A DNA stretch of 64,000 nucleotides from JAISDD01 sp031553935 (GTDB lineage Bacteria > Bacillota > Syntrophomonadia > Syntrophomonadales > Syntrophomonadaceae): positions 76,025-140,024 of the forward strand of contig JAVBKS010000003.1 in assembly GCA_031553935.1 (NCBI GenBank). The letters run 5' to 3'. The number at the start of each line of letters is the position of its first letter. Position 1 is the first letter of the stretch. The position numbers and the translations under genes were made by a program. Below the pieces are notes generated by a model. It did not search any database and was not told the origin of the DNA. It saw only the letters and a program-made list of their open reading frames with translations. Below, in pieces: positions 7,401 to 16,711 of the stretch.

Positions 7401-8753
7401 TTGGAGTTTACTGCTATTGTTTTGGCGGCTGGTAAGGGAGTGCGGATGAAATCCAGCTTGCCAAAAGTTGTTCATAAAGCAGCGGGCAAACCTTTAGTCA
7501 AACACGTCATCGATGCAGCTATAGCAAATGAAATTGATGATATAGTCGTGGTGGTTGGTCACGAACGCAAAAAGGTAGAAGAAGTTTTGGCTTCAGAAAT
7601 GGTTAAATATGCAGTACAAGAACAGCAATTAGGAACAGGGCATGCTCTATTGCAAGCTCAAGCTCTTATTAGTATGGATAAGAATATCTTAGTTTTAGCA
7701 GGAGATACGCCCTTACTAAGAGCGGAGACTATAGGGGCAGTGATGAAAAAGCATGAAGAGAGCGGTTCGGCGGCTACTATTCTGACTTGTATGTTTGAAA
7801 ATCCCACGGGATATGGACGGATTATTCGCGATGACAAGCAGTACTTTGAATGCATTGTTGAAGAAAAGGACACCAATGATGCCCAGAAACTCATTAAAGA
7901 GATAAATTCTGGTATATATTGCTTTAAAGCAGCCCAAGTTTTCCCAGCATTAGAAAAGCTAAGTACAAGCAATGCCCAAGGAGAGTACTATTTGACCGAT
8001 GTTTTCGAAATTCTCCAAGCGGAGGGCAATAAAATCGATGTTTTGCTGTACGATGCTAATGAAGATATTTACGGGGTAAATGATAAAGTTCAACTCTCCC
8101 ATTGCGAAAAAATTCTGCGATTGAGAAAGAACGAAGAAATGATGAGAGCGGGAGTGACACTGATTGATCCCAATACAACCTATATAGATAATGAAGTGAT
8201 TATTGGGGTGGATACGGTTATTCATCCCTTTACAATTATTGCAGGAAAAACAGTAATTGGAAAAGAATGCGAGATTGGACCAGGGACTCGTATCAATGAC
8301 AGCCGAATAGGTGATCATGTAACTATTGAATTATCAAGGATCAAAGAGGCAGTTATCGATGATCATTGTACGATTGGGCCATATGCTTATTTGCGGCCCG
8401 AAACCATTCTGCACAAAAATGTTAAGATTGGCGATTTCGTCGAGGTGAAAAAATCAGTAATAGGTGAAAACAGTAAGCTCCCTCATTTGAGTTATGTTGG
8501 TGACGCCAAAGTTGGAAAGGCGGCAAATATTGGCGCCGGAACCATAACTTGTAATTATGACGGCAAGAATAAATATGTGACAATAATTGAAGATGGAGCA
8601 TTTATTGGCAGTAATACTAATTTGATTGCTCCAGTAACAATTGGCTCAAACTCTATAACCGGAGCGGGATCATCAATTTCGAAAGATGTGCCGCCTGATA
8701 TGCTAGCAGTTGAAAGGGCTCAGCAAAAGAATCTTAAGAAAAGAGATCAATAA
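7401..8753 (+). CDS. glmU: Bifunctional UDP-N-acetylglucosamine pyrophosphorylase / glucosamine-1-phosphate N-acetyltransferase
   Basis: Makes UDP-GlcNAc for peptidoglycan: it acetylates glucosamine-1-phosphate with acetyl-CoA, then adds UMP from UTP. TTG at 7401 is chosen because AAGGAG sits 9 nt before it; the upstream in-frame TTG at 7383 precedes that site. The ~450-residue product has the N-terminal nucleotidyltransferase motif LAAGKG.RM....PK near residues 7-22, the QLGTGHA and AGDTPLL segments, and from about residue 250 a left-handed beta-helix of hexapeptide repeats with the acetyltransferase motif YVGDAKVG...NIGAGTITCNYDG. Length is normal. It starts the conserved glmU-prs-pth run. 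Confidence 0.97.
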   Translation: MEFTAIVLAAGKGVRMKSSLPKVVHKAAGKPLVKHVIDAAIANEIDDIVVVVGHERKKVEEVLASEMVKYAVQEQQLGTGHALLQAQALISMDKNILVLAGDTPLLRAETIGAVMKKHEESGSAATILTCMFENPTGYGRIIRDDKQYFECIVEEKDTNDAQKLIKEINSGIYCFKAAQVFPALEKLSTSNAQGEYYLTDVFEILQAEGNKIDVLLYDANEDIYGVNDKVQLSHCEKILRLRKNEEMMRAGVTLIDPNTTYIDNEVIIGVDTVIHPFTIIAGKTVIGKECEIGPGTRINDSRIGDHVTIELSRIKEAVIDDHCTIGPYAYLRPETILHKNVKIGDFVEVKKSVIGENSKLPHLSYVGDAKVGKAANIGAGTITCNYDGKNKYVTIIEDGAFIGSNTNLIAPVTIGSNSITGAGSSISKDVPPDMLAVERAQQKNLKKRDQ

Positions 8754-8774
8754 ATTTTTGGGAGGAATGTGAAT

Positions 8775-9728
8775 ATGAAGGCATCGAAATGGAGGATGAA
8801 GCTTTTTTCTGGAAATGCTAATCCTGAGCTTTCGAAGTCTATTGCGTCATATTTGGGTATCGAAATAGGCGATGCCAAAGTAGATTGTTTTTCTGATGGC
8901 GAGATTAATTGCGCAATCAATGAAAGTGTTCGCGGGGTTGATGTTTTTGCAATACAACCTTTATGCAGTCCTGTAAACGATCACTTGATGGAATTATTGA
9001 TTATGATTGACGCATTCCGCAGAGCATCAGCTGCCCGTATAAATGCGGTTATTCCCTATTTCGGCTATGCCCGTCAAGACAGAAAAAGCAAGGCGAGAGA
9101 TCCGATTACAGCTAAGTTGATTTCGAACCTAATCGTTGAAGCTGGAGCTCATAGAGTTGTTACGGTTGATCTGCATGCCAACCAAATACAGGGATTTTTT
9201 GATATTCCGGTCGACCACTTGCCAGGCGTTCCGACTATTGCTGAATACCTGAGAATTAAGGGAGTTCATGATAATGGAGTGGTTTTATCACCAGATGTAG
9301 GCGGAGTAACCAGAGCGCGAGATTTAGCTACTAAACTAGACTGTTCTTTAGCGATAATTGACAAAAGAAGGCCCGAGCCCAATGTTTCCGAAGTGGTTCA
9401 TGTTATTGGTGATGTTAATGGTAAGTCAGTTATTATAGTTGATGATATTATTGATACTGCAGGTACGATTTGTTCAGCGGCGGAGGCTATGATCGAAAAA
9501 GGCGCCAAAGATGTTTATGCCTGCTGTACTCATCCGGTTTTTTCAGGTCCGGCTATTGAGCGCTTAGCATCTGCTCCTTTAAAAGAAATCATCATAACTA
9601 ATACTATCCCTCAGCCCAAAGCCCAGACATTAAAAAATGTTAAGATTCTTTCAATTGCTCCTTTGATTGGGGAGGCTATTCTAAGAATTCATGAGGATCT
9701 TTCAGTTAGTAAGTTGTTTGAAGAATAA
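8775..9728 (+). CDS. prs: Ribose-phosphate pyrophosphokinase (PRPP synthetase)
   Basis: Makes phosphoribosyl pyrophosphate from ribose-5-phosphate and ATP for nucleotide, His, Trp and NAD synthesis. The ATG at 8775 is 9 nt after GGAGG; an in-frame GTG at 8769 is too close to it. The class I motifs are present: FSDGEINCAI, the flexible-loop YARQDRK, VTVDLHANQIQGFF, and the PRPP-binding loop VDDIIDTAGT near residues 222-231. The length of 317 residues is typical. It lies 21 bp after glmU, as in many Firmicutes, so the two are probably co-transcribed. Confidence 0.97.
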   Translation: MKASKWRMKLFSGNANPELSKSIASYLGIEIGDAKVDCFSDGEINCAINESVRGVDVFAIQPLCSPVNDHLMELLIMIDAFRRASAARINAVIPYFGYARQDRKSKARDPITAKLISNLIVEAGAHRVVTVDLHANQIQGFFDIPVDHLPGVPTIAEYLRIKGVHDNGVVLSPDVGGVTRARDLATKLDCSLAIIDKRRPEPNVSEVVHVIGDVNGKSVIIVDDIIDTAGTICSAAEAMIEKGAKDVYACCTHPVFSGPAIERLASAPLKEIIITNTIPQPKAQTLKNVKILSIAPLIGEAILRIHEDLSVSKLFEE

Positions 9729-9832
9729 ATGTAAATTTTTTCTGGTGAAGTTATTTTAAAGTTCTCACATCATATTGTTACAATAGCTTGAGTGCTAAGT
9801 AGAGGTAATCTGATTCACAAAGGATCTTAAGC

Positions 9833-10384
9833 ATGAAATTGATCGTTGGACTAGGTAATCCGGGCGAAAAATATAAAAACACTAGGCATAACATGGGATA
9901 CATGATGTTAGACAAGCTCGCGGATAATCATAAAGTTGATAAGCAAAGAATAAAATTTAATGCGGAATTGAAATTCGTAAATATCAACCGCCAGCAAGTG
10001 GTGCTAGCAAAGCCCTTAACTTATATGAACCTTAGCGGGCAGGCTGTCGGAGCTTTGATGAATTGGTTCAAAGTACCACTGGAAGATCTTTTGGTTGCAT
10101 ATGATGATATGGATATTACCAGTGGAATTGTTAAGTTAAAACCTAAAGGTGGTGCTGGGGGACACAAAGGAATGACTTCGATAATTGCCCATCTTAGAAC
10201 CAACGAATTTGCAAGGTTGAGGATAGGAATAGGAAGACCACCAGATGATACTATTGACTGGGTATTGGGGAAAATTAGCAAAACGGAAGCGGAAATAATG
10301 CAAGCTGCTTTAGAAAAGGCTGCGGCAGCTGCAACTAGCTGGATCAACTTTGGAATTAATTATAGTATGAACGAATATAATTAA
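9833..10384 (+). CDS. pth: Peptidyl-tRNA hydrolase
   Basis: Cleaves peptidyl-tRNA dropped from stalled ribosomes, recycling tRNA. 183 residues, the bacterial Pth length. Conserved blocks are GLGNPGEKY...TRHNMGY (catalytic His19), KPLTYMNLSGQAV, YDDMDI and GGAGGHKGM. AAAGGA precedes the ATG. The 104-bp gap after prs could hold a separate promoter. In Bacillus this gene is spoVC and is followed by fin and mfd, exactly as here. Confidence 0.97.
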   Translation: MKLIVGLGNPGEKYKNTRHNMGYMMLDKLADNHKVDKQRIKFNAELKFVNINRQQVVLAKPLTYMNLSGQAVGALMNWFKVPLEDLLVAYDDMDITSGIVKLKPKGGAGGHKGMTSIIAHLRTNEFARLRIGIGRPPDDTIDWVLGKISKTEAEIMQAALEKAAAAATSWINFGINYSMNEYN

Positions 10385-10406
10385 TAGAATACAATTGTTT
10401 AATAAT

Positions 10407-10436
10407 GAATATTTGTCTCGCCTGATTGGCATTCTA
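10407..10436 (+). promoter_or_regulatory. Sigma-G-type forespore promoter of fin
   Basis: GAATA (10407-10411), an 18-bp spacer, then CATTCTA (10430-10436) fit GHATR-N18-CATNHTA at every position. Transcription would start near 10443, about 25 nt before the fin ATG. In Bacillus fin is transcribed in the forespore. Confidence 0.6.
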
Positions 10437-10467
10437 ATGCTATAGATTAGCAAGTGAGGGAGACAAT

Positions 10468-10635
10468 ATGAGAGTATATAGTGTTTGCGAGTATTGTCAG
10501 GAGGTGTATGATAGTTATCAAGTAGAGGGCCCCGATGGACTGGTTGAGCTAAAAGGTGTTTGCCCAACTTGTCAAGGAGAACTAAAGAGTTATGAAGAGG
10601 CATCTCTTAATAACTATTACCCAAGATATCATTAA
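10468..10635 (+). CDS. fin: Anti-sigma-F factor Fin homologue (small zinc-ribbon protein)
   Basis: A 55-residue protein with two cysteine pairs, CEYC at residues 7-10 and CPTC near 32-35, the layout of a zinc ribbon, and a His/Tyr-rich C terminus ending PRYH. AGTGAGGG precedes the ATG. Bacillus Fin (YabK) is a short four-cysteine protein encoded between pth/spoVC and mfd; both size and position match here. Known Fin proteins bind sigma-F and help the switch from sigma-F to sigma-G in the forespore. Identification rests on synteny, the cysteine pattern and a sigma-G-like promoter rather than overall similarity. Antisense reading frames in this stretch are spurious. Confidence 0.8.
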   Translation: MRVYSVCEYCQEVYDSYQVEGPDGLVELKGVCPTCQGELKSYEEASLNNYYPRYH

Positions 10636-10714
10636 TTAGCATTAATAAAATTGTATTTTCAAAACAGGTGGGGGCTGAATGCGGTGCCCACCTTAACGCA
10701 TGGGGAGGATTGTT

Positions 10715-13700
10715 TTGGCCAAGGATTACCTTTCAGAGTTTGCTAATTTTCTTAGCGAAAAAGAGAATATCGTTTTAACCGGATTGGCAGGAAACGCAAA
10801 ATACTATTTGATTAACAACTTGAGCAAAACCTTGGCAACTCGGATATTGTGCCTGGTTGCTGATGAAGAAAAAGCCTATGATTTAGCCAATGCTTTAAAT
10901 GGGGCAGGGAATAATGACCGCGTCCATTTGTTCTTGAGCCGAGATTTACTTTTTCTGAAGGAGAACTATGCCAAAAAAGATGCTGAACGGGTATTGATTC
11001 TACATAATTTGGTAGATAAACCGAAACGCAGAGAGTTCATTATTCTTACCCCATCAGCATTATTACATCAGCTAATGACTCCCCAGGAAATGAAGAATAG
11101 GACCATAAAGGTTGAAGCAGGGCAAGAAATAGACCTGCAAAAACTTTTGATTGACCTGGTGAACAATGATTATAAGAGGATTGATACTGTAACCCGCCCG
11201 GGAGAATTTGCAGTCCGGGGAGGCATAGTTGATATATTCCCGCTAAGTCATAAGGTTCCGTTTCGGATTGACTTTTTTGGCGATTATATTGAGTCAATCC
11301 GCAGCTTTGACTGTAGTAGTCAAAGAACTACTGGGACTATCAACCATTTTCACATTTGTCCGGCTGATGAGCTCAACGGGAGCTCAAAAAAAGGAACAAT
11401 CCTTGATTATTGCAAAAACGACACCATGATTTTCTTTGACGAACCCAGAGAATTCTATAATAACTGGGCGAAAGTCAAAAAAAGATTCGAGGAAGTATTA
11501 AAAGAAACCAAGAAAACTAAGGGTTTCGGGCAAGAACCCAGCTTTTACTTAGCCGATAGTGAAGCATTTCGTCAGCAGTTGCAAGCTTATCCGGTAGTTT
11601 TCAGCTCCTTTTTTCCAGGGAACATACCCCAGGTAAGCTATAAGCTGATAGAAAATATTTCGCAAAAAGAAATGGAGTCATTTCAGCAGCAGTATGAAAG
11701 TATGTTTTCAAGAATTAAAGAATGGAACAAAAGCGGATACCAAGTCAAAATCGCGGTAAAGAATAAGCTGGCAAGTGCTGAGTTAAGCCGAGACTTGATT
11801 GATCACCATATATCTAATGCAGAGTTTATCAATGAAAACTGGACTAAAGGGTTCGTGAGTTCAACCCTTCGAATCGTATTAATAACGGAAAATGATATTT
11901 GGGGAAAAACCAGAGCCTCTAAAAAGAAAAATAAACATGCCAAAGAGCAATTGCTCTTGGAGGATTTGAAAATAGGTGATTTCGTTGTTCATGAACAGCA
12001 TGGAATCGGAATTTTTCAAGGAATAACTCAAGTTGAGAGTGATGGGGTGATCAAGGAATACGTTGCACTGCAATATGCTGGGACTGACAAGCTCTACTTG
12101 CCGATCGACAGATTAGATTCGCTATTTAGATTTTCAATAACAGATGATAAAGAACCGCGCCTCAACAAACTAGGAGGGACTGAATGGGAGAGGACGAAGA
12201 ACAAAGTCGCCCAATCGATTCAAGAAATGGCACAGGAGATGCTTTTGCGCTATGTGAAGCGCCAGTCCCTGCAGGGCTATGGTTTTTCCGCGGATTCTCC
12301 ATGGCAGAGTCAGTTTGAAAGCGATTTTCCTTATACGGAAACTCCCGATCAAATCAAAGCGATTCGCGATGTAAAAGCCGACATGGAAAGTATCAGGCCA
12401 ATGGAGAGACTAATATGCGGTGATGTAGGTTATGGGAAAACTGAAATTGCGATGCGGGCAGCATTCAAAGCTATGATGGATGGCAAACAGATTGCAGTCT
12501 TAGTTCCAACCACTGTGTTAGCAGAGCAGCACTATCAAACCTTCAAAGCCAGGTTTTCTTCATTCCCCTGTGTTGTGGAATGCTTAAGCCGCTTTCGAAC
12601 CACAGCTCAGCAAAAAAGAATCATTGCTGATCTGCAAAAAGGTGCTATCGATATAATAATTGGTACGCACAGGCTGCTATCAAAGGATATAGTATTTAAA
12701 GATATCGGACTGCTCGTTATTGATGAAGAACACCGTTTCGGGGTTGCCCAAAAGGAACATTTGCTGGCACTAAAAGAGCTGGTAGATGTCATAAGTCTAT
12801 CAGCAACACCGATTCCCCGAAGCCTTCATATGTCGTTGAGTGGACTAAGAGATATGAGCGTGATTAATACTCCGCCGCCTGGCCGATATCCTATATCGAC
12901 TTATGTTTTGGAATACAATGAAGAGGTAATAAAAGAAGCAATAATGAATGAGATAGAACGCGGAGGGCAAGTGTACTTTGTTCATAATCGCATTCAGGAT
13001 ATAGCTAGAATAAAAAACGAGCTTGCTGAAATCTGCCCAGGGGTTTCTATAGAGATTGGTCATGGAAGGTTGAGTGAAGATCAATTAGCCCGGATTATGT
13101 TGGATTTTGCCCAGGGGAAGTTTCAAGTTTTTTTGTGCACAACGATAATTGAATCTGGCCTTGATATACCTAATGTCAATACCATTATCGTAGATGAAGC
13201 TGATAAGATGGGCTTAGCTCAGCTTTATCAGCTGCGGGGGCGTGTTGGCCGCTCAGATCGCTTAGCTTATGCTTATTTAACTTACAGGCCATTCCGCTCT
13301 ATCAATGAGAATGCTCAAAAAAGGCTTTGGGCAATCAGAGAGTTCAGTGATTTGGGCTCAGGAATGAAGATTGCGATGCGTGATCTTGAGATACGCGGGT
13401 TTGGCAATATTCTTGGCTCGGAGCAACATGGTTATATACAAGCTATAGGATTTGATCTTTATTGCCATTTGCTTGAACGTGAAGCATCCCGGCTTAAAGG
13501 AACTTTTCATGAAGAAAAAGCTAGTCCATTACTTGATTTGGATGTCGACACCTATATTCCGGACTCATATATTACTGATTCAGGGACTAAAATGAGATTT
13601 TATCGCCGCCTATTGATGGCTGCTGATATTGGAGAGATAGAATCGATTCAAGCAGAGCTAGTGGATAGGTTTGGGAAAATGCCGGAACCGGCGGAAAACT

Positions 13701-13924
13701 TTCTAAATATTGCTCTGCTAAGGGTATTAGCCAAGGAAAAAGAGATCATATCTCTGCGAGGCAGAGATCGCTATTTCGAGATTAAACTCAGCAAACCAAT
13801 TGTATACGAAAAAATCAACCAGGCTGAAATAAAAGGTGTAAAAGCATCTCGTGCGAATACCCTGCAACTGTCGAAAAATTCTTGCACCCTAGAAGATTTA
13901 AAAAAACTTCTCAGCGTAATATAA
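10715..13924 (+). CDS. mfd: Transcription-repair coupling factor Mfd
   Basis: A DNA translocase that removes RNA polymerase stalled at lesions and recruits UvrA. TTG at 10715 follows GGGGAGG with a 6-nt gap; an ATG at 10700 overlaps that site. About 1069 residues, slightly short of the usual 1150. UvrB-like N-terminal region (TRPGEFAVRGGIVDIFP), the RNA-polymerase-interacting domain (GDFVVHEQHGIG...YAGTDKLYLP), Walker A GDVGYGKTE near residue 570, Walker B DEEH near 669, TPIPRSL, and the C-terminal TRCF domain. The gene ends 4 bp from the end of the converging ger operon. Confidence 0.97.
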   Translation: MAKDYLSEFANFLSEKENIVLTGLAGNAKYYLINNLSKTLATRILCLVADEEKAYDLANALNGAGNNDRVHLFLSRDLLFLKENYAKKDAERVLILHNLVDKPKRREFIILTPSALLHQLMTPQEMKNRTIKVEAGQEIDLQKLLIDLVNNDYKRIDTVTRPGEFAVRGGIVDIFPLSHKVPFRIDFFGDYIESIRSFDCSSQRTTGTINHFHICPADELNGSSKKGTILDYCKNDTMIFFDEPREFYNNWAKVKKRFEEVLKETKKTKGFGQEPSFYLADSEAFRQQLQAYPVVFSSFFPGNIPQVSYKLIENISQKEMESFQQQYESMFSRIKEWNKSGYQVKIAVKNKLASAELSRDLIDHHISNAEFINENWTKGFVSSTLRIVLITENDIWGKTRASKKKNKHAKEQLLLEDLKIGDFVVHEQHGIGIFQGITQVESDGVIKEYVALQYAGTDKLYLPIDRLDSLFRFSITDDKEPRLNKLGGTEWERTKNKVAQSIQEMAQEMLLRYVKRQSLQGYGFSADSPWQSQFESDFPYTETPDQIKAIRDVKADMESIRPMERLICGDVGYGKTEIAMRAAFKAMMDGKQIAVLVPTTVLAEQHYQTFKARFSSFPCVVECLSRFRTTAQQKRIIADLQKGAIDIIIGTHRLLSKDIVFKDIGLLVIDEEHRFGVAQKEHLLALKELVDVISLSATPIPRSLHMSLSGLRDMSVINTPPPGRYPISTYVLEYNEEVIKEAIMNEIERGGQVYFVHNRIQDIARIKNELAEICPGVSIEIGHGRLSEDQLARIMLDFAQGKFQVFLCTTIIESGLDIPNVNTIIVDEADKMGLAQLYQLRGRVGRSDRLAYAYLTYRPFRSINENAQKRLWAIREFSDLGSGMKIAMRDLEIRGFGNILGSEQHGYIQAIGFDLYCHLLEREASRLKGTFHEEKASPLLDLDVDTYIPDSYITDSGTKMRFYRRLLMAADIGEIESIQAELVDRFGKMPEPAENFLNIALLRVLAKEKEIISLRGRDRYFEIKLSKPIVYEKINQAEIKGVKASRANTLQLSKNSCTLEDLKKLLSVI

Positions 13925-13928
13925 ACGC

Positions 13929-15005
13929 TTATTTATCAGTGGAGACCTTTTTAAGTTTTACAGCTAACAATAATGCGGTAGGGTAGAGCAGATTAACCGG
14001 AAAAGTGTAATACGGTAGTTGGTGATATGACCATAATTTGTAGACAAACTCATCAGGTGCCAAATAATTGCTTAAGAACACCAGCATCAAACCAAAAGGA
14101 ATAATTAATGAACGGTAATTTCTGCCTCGAAAAATGTCTTGAAAAAGGCTAACCGAGCCATGGAGGTATAAAGTTGAAGTTATAACCGCGGTTAAAAACC
14201 ATAGAACGAAAAAGAAAATATCAAAGCGATCAAAGGCACCCAAACCAACCAGTTGATAAATCTTATGCACCGGAAAGCTTTCGGATAATAATGTATTCGG
14301 GCCCAGAACTGAAACCGTCAGGAGCGACAATAGTGCAAGAAAAGCTGCGCTTAGGGCGAACCAATAATATAGAGAGCTGCTCTTCTTGTTTAAATCATTG
14401 ACCATAAAAAGGAAAAAAGCAATAATGACTACTTCGTCATAAGGCCAATTAGCAATAAGCAAAGTGCTGCCTACAATTGATCGCCAGTCATGAAAAACCG
14501 GACTCAAATTGCTAAAATCAGCTAAAGGGACAACTATGGTTAGAGCGAAAGCCAATAATAGGATGACTGTACTGATAATTACTTCTCCTAAGTAGGCAAA
14601 AGGGACGATACCTATTATGAGAATAAACCCGCATATCGAAACAATCAATAAATCGATCGCCAGTAAATTAAGCTTAGGATATATTAATAAAACTAAATAA
14701 GTTATATCGATAATATCGGTGATTAGAATACAGAAAATACTGATAAAGAACAAAGCATTTAATATAGTGCCAATTATTGAACCATACAAATGACGGCAGA
14801 TTTTTGAAATACTTTGGTTTGGATAAATAGCTTGTACTTTTAATAGAGCATAAATTATATAAAAACCGAAAATACAGCCGCATATAGAAGATATCCAGGC
14901 GTCTTGGCGTGCATCTTGAGCCGGGATATATACGATTGAACTTCCAATCATGGTTATAAATATTAATTTACTGAGTTGAAGGCTAGTAATAGTCCTATTT
15001 AACAT
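13929..15005 (-). CDS. Spore germination permease, GerAB/GerKB family (second B subunit)
   Basis: 358 residues with about ten membrane helices and no soluble domain, the APC-like Spore_permease fold of germinant-receptor B subunits, which carry the germinant-binding pocket. The N-terminal LQLSKLIFITMIGSSIVYIP is typical. AGGAG precedes the ATG. It is the last gene of the minus-strand ger operon, 9 bp after the small membrane gene. The operon's first gene is another B subunit, so one A subunit may pair with two alternative B subunits. The stop codon lies 4 bp from that of mfd on the other strand. Confidence 0.9.
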   Translation of the reverse strand: MLNRTITSLQLSKLIFITMIGSSIVYIPAQDARQDAWISSICGCIFGFYIIYALLKVQAIYPNQSISKICRHLYGSIIGTILNALFFISIFCILITDIIDITYLVLLIYPKLNLLAIDLLIVSICGFILIIGIVPFAYLGEVIISTVILLLAFALTIVVPLADFSNLSPVFHDWRSIVGSTLLIANWPYDEVVIIAFFLFMVNDLNKKSSSLYYWFALSAAFLALLSLLTVSVLGPNTLLSESFPVHKIYQLVGLGAFDRFDIFFFVLWFLTAVITSTLYLHGSVSLFQDIFRGRNYRSLIIPFGLMLVFLSNYLAPDEFVYKLWSYHQLPYYTFPVNLLYPTALLLAVKLKKVSTDK

Positions 15006-15014
15006 CTAATACTC

Positions 15015-15260
15015 CTAAGCACTCAAATGGAAAAAATTATAATACCATTTATCTATGCCATTGAAAAGTTGAAAAAAATCTAATGGATTAGGCATTAGTT
15101 GAAGATCCCAACCCAAGTCCACTCCATACAGCCAGGCAATAAGCATTATGAAGCTAGCGATGCCAAGGTCTTTCCATTGTTTCTTGCGGGCCAAATCTCT
15201 ACCCTCCATAAATATGAAAAGCAAAGTGAATCCCAATAATGGCCAAAGTATTAAAAACAT
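15015..15260 (-). CDS. Small membrane protein of the ger operon, candidate D-type subunit
   Basis: 81 residues with two predicted membrane segments (MFLILWPLLGFTLLFIF and GIASFIMLIAWLYGVDL) joined by a basic loop, ending in an aromatic-rich tail. GGTG lies just upstream of the ATG. It lies 18 bp after gerC and 9 bp before gerB. Some Bacillus germinant receptors have a small two-helix D subunit that modulates receptor activity, and this has the right size, topology and place. No sequence match is claimed. The 64-residue protein at 16509-16703 occupies the matching position after the other gerC. Confidence 0.6.
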   Translation of the reverse strand: MFLILWPLLGFTLLFIFMEGRDLARKKQWKDLGIASFIMLIAWLYGVDLGWDLQLMPNPLDFFQLFNGIDKWYYNFFHLSA

Positions 15261-15278
15261 ATTGTCACCTACCTGGGT

Positions 15279-16481
15279 TCATCGAAATTTGAAAGAGGTA
15301 TCAGTGTTCAGAGAATGAATCACCTTTACCTCAATTGATAAAGCATAAGGCATTTGGGGAAAAATACTATCCCATTCAGATTGCAGCGTTTGCCAAGTCT
15401 CTGGCTCCTGGCGATCAAATAGCCGTCCCCATCCTAAAATATCAGAGTTATAGTATTGGGCCTTAGCAATACAAGCCGCGATTTGCTTGCGAATTTCTTC
15501 AGCAGCAATTTTTTCGATTTCTTTAATCGCCTCCTGTGTTAAGAGTTCACCCTCACCTTGTTGGCCGATAAAGGCCAATTCAGCTTTGATATCTATTGTA
15601 ACTCCAATCGGTTTATCCACTTGAGGTTTAATATTACGGGAAAACCGCAAAATATCTAGGTCTATATAAGAATTTTGGTCAAGTGGAGAGGAAATTACCA
15701 GTAAGCCACCTTTACGCTGAGTGTCAATTAGCCAGCGAAAGCCTTTGCTTTCCAAGATATTTAAACTGCCGATCATTTGTCGGCCTTTGAAAACCGCGGT
15801 TCCGTCTAAAGTAGGTACTAAGTTTTTCTGAGCATTGCTAGGCGAACTATTAGGACGTACGTAATCATTTTGTGCAACTTTAGCATTCGAGCTTAGAGTA
15901 ACCTGGGGCAGAGCGGCTTCTATTCCGGGAGCTGCTAATATATCAAGAAAATCAGTTTTTCGTACAGGGACATAAATACCAAGCATTTCTCTATTAATTT
16001 TTAATAATTGAAAAACATCTATTCCTAATGAATCATCTAAGGGGGCACTAGAAGAAAAAATTTCCTCGGGGTTATAATCTTTGCTAACGACAATTGGCAT
16101 CTGAGGGCGAACAAAACGGTTGCGTGTCAAAAAGTCAACATAATAAAGGGCGTCACGCCTGGCAATTTGTTCGCCAAGTAGTATTAGGTGGGCATGTGAC
16201 CATTCAGGAGTTCGCGAAAAAGTAAGGCTTAAGCGCCTGGCGGCCTCAGCTATGCTTCGTCCAGTTTCGGAGATAACATAAGCCTGCGCTCTATTGTTGG
16301 ATTCGGACAAAGTCGGCTCAACAATTAGGGCGCTGAAGTAAAGCTGGTCCTGATCATTAAGATCAATACCATAAAATGGTACTATGGCATTACGATTTAA
16401 TTCGGTATTGTCCCAGCAGGATGAGCATAAAACCAAAAATATCGATAAAGTGATAATTTTTAAGCATTTTTTTCCGAACAT
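15279..16481 (-). CDS. Spore germination lipoprotein, Ger(x)C family (second C subunit)
   Basis: The start at 16481 has AAAGG close upstream. The ~400-residue product has a lipoprotein signal peptide with lipobox LCSSC, then the GerC start CWDNTELN and the three-domain GerAC-type body (GRSIAEAARRLSLTFSRTPEWSHAHLILLGE), ending in a conserved LGWGRLFDRQEPETWQ segment. C subunits are anchored to the outer face of the inner spore membrane and are needed for receptor function. It is a divergent paralogue of the C gene at 16712-17860 in the same operon. Confidence 0.92.
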   Translation of the reverse strand: MFGKKCLKIITLSIFLVLCSSCWDNTELNRNAIVPFYGIDLNDQDQLYFSALIVEPTLSESNNRAQAYVISETGRSIAEAARRLSLTFSRTPEWSHAHLILLGEQIARRDALYYVDFLTRNRFVRPQMPIVVSKDYNPEEIFSSSAPLDDSLGIDVFQLLKINREMLGIYVPVRKTDFLDILAAPGIEAALPQVTLSSNAKVAQNDYVRPNSSPSNAQKNLVPTLDGTAVFKGRQMIGSLNILESKGFRWLIDTQRKGGLLVISSPLDQNSYIDLDILRFSRNIKPQVDKPIGVTIDIKAELAFIGQQGEGELLTQEAIKEIEKIAAEEIRKQIAACIAKAQYYNSDILGWGRLFDRQEPETWQTLQSEWDSIFPQMPYALSIEVKVIHSLNTDTSFKFR

Positions 16482-16508
16482 ATTGCCTTTACCCAAGATA
16501 AGATCAAT

Positions 16509-16703
16509 CTATTGCAACCATAATAAAATGCTATTCATCAGGTTATACAAACAATTCTGGTTATACAATGAGTAACCTATGATTGATGTTATTCCCATAA
16601 GCACAGTTATGACCGCTATCTCCCGAACTGCCTTTCTTTTGATTTGCTTGTAATAGTCAACTGCAATAAATGCTAATGCAATTGCTGTAATACTCCATTC
16701 CAT
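16509..16703 (-). CDS. Small membrane protein of the ger operon (first D-like gene)
   Basis: 64 residues with two hydrophobic segments, one at the N terminus and one around residues 30-48, separated by the basic stretch YKQIKRKAVR. AGGA lies 8 nt before the ATG. It is squeezed between two gerC genes (8 bp after the first, 27 bp before the second), so it is very likely translated. By position, size and topology it resembles the D-type accessory subunits of some germinant receptors. This is inference only. Confidence 0.55.
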   Translation of the reverse strand: MEWSITAIALAFIAVDYYKQIKRKAVREIAVITVLMGITSIIGYSLYNQNCLYNLMNSILLWLQ

Positions 16704-16711
16704 ATCGCATC

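Noticed and set aside
10310..10603. 97-codon frame antisense to the pth end and fin
   Set aside because: It overlaps fin, which has its own promoter, ribosome binding site and cysteine pattern.
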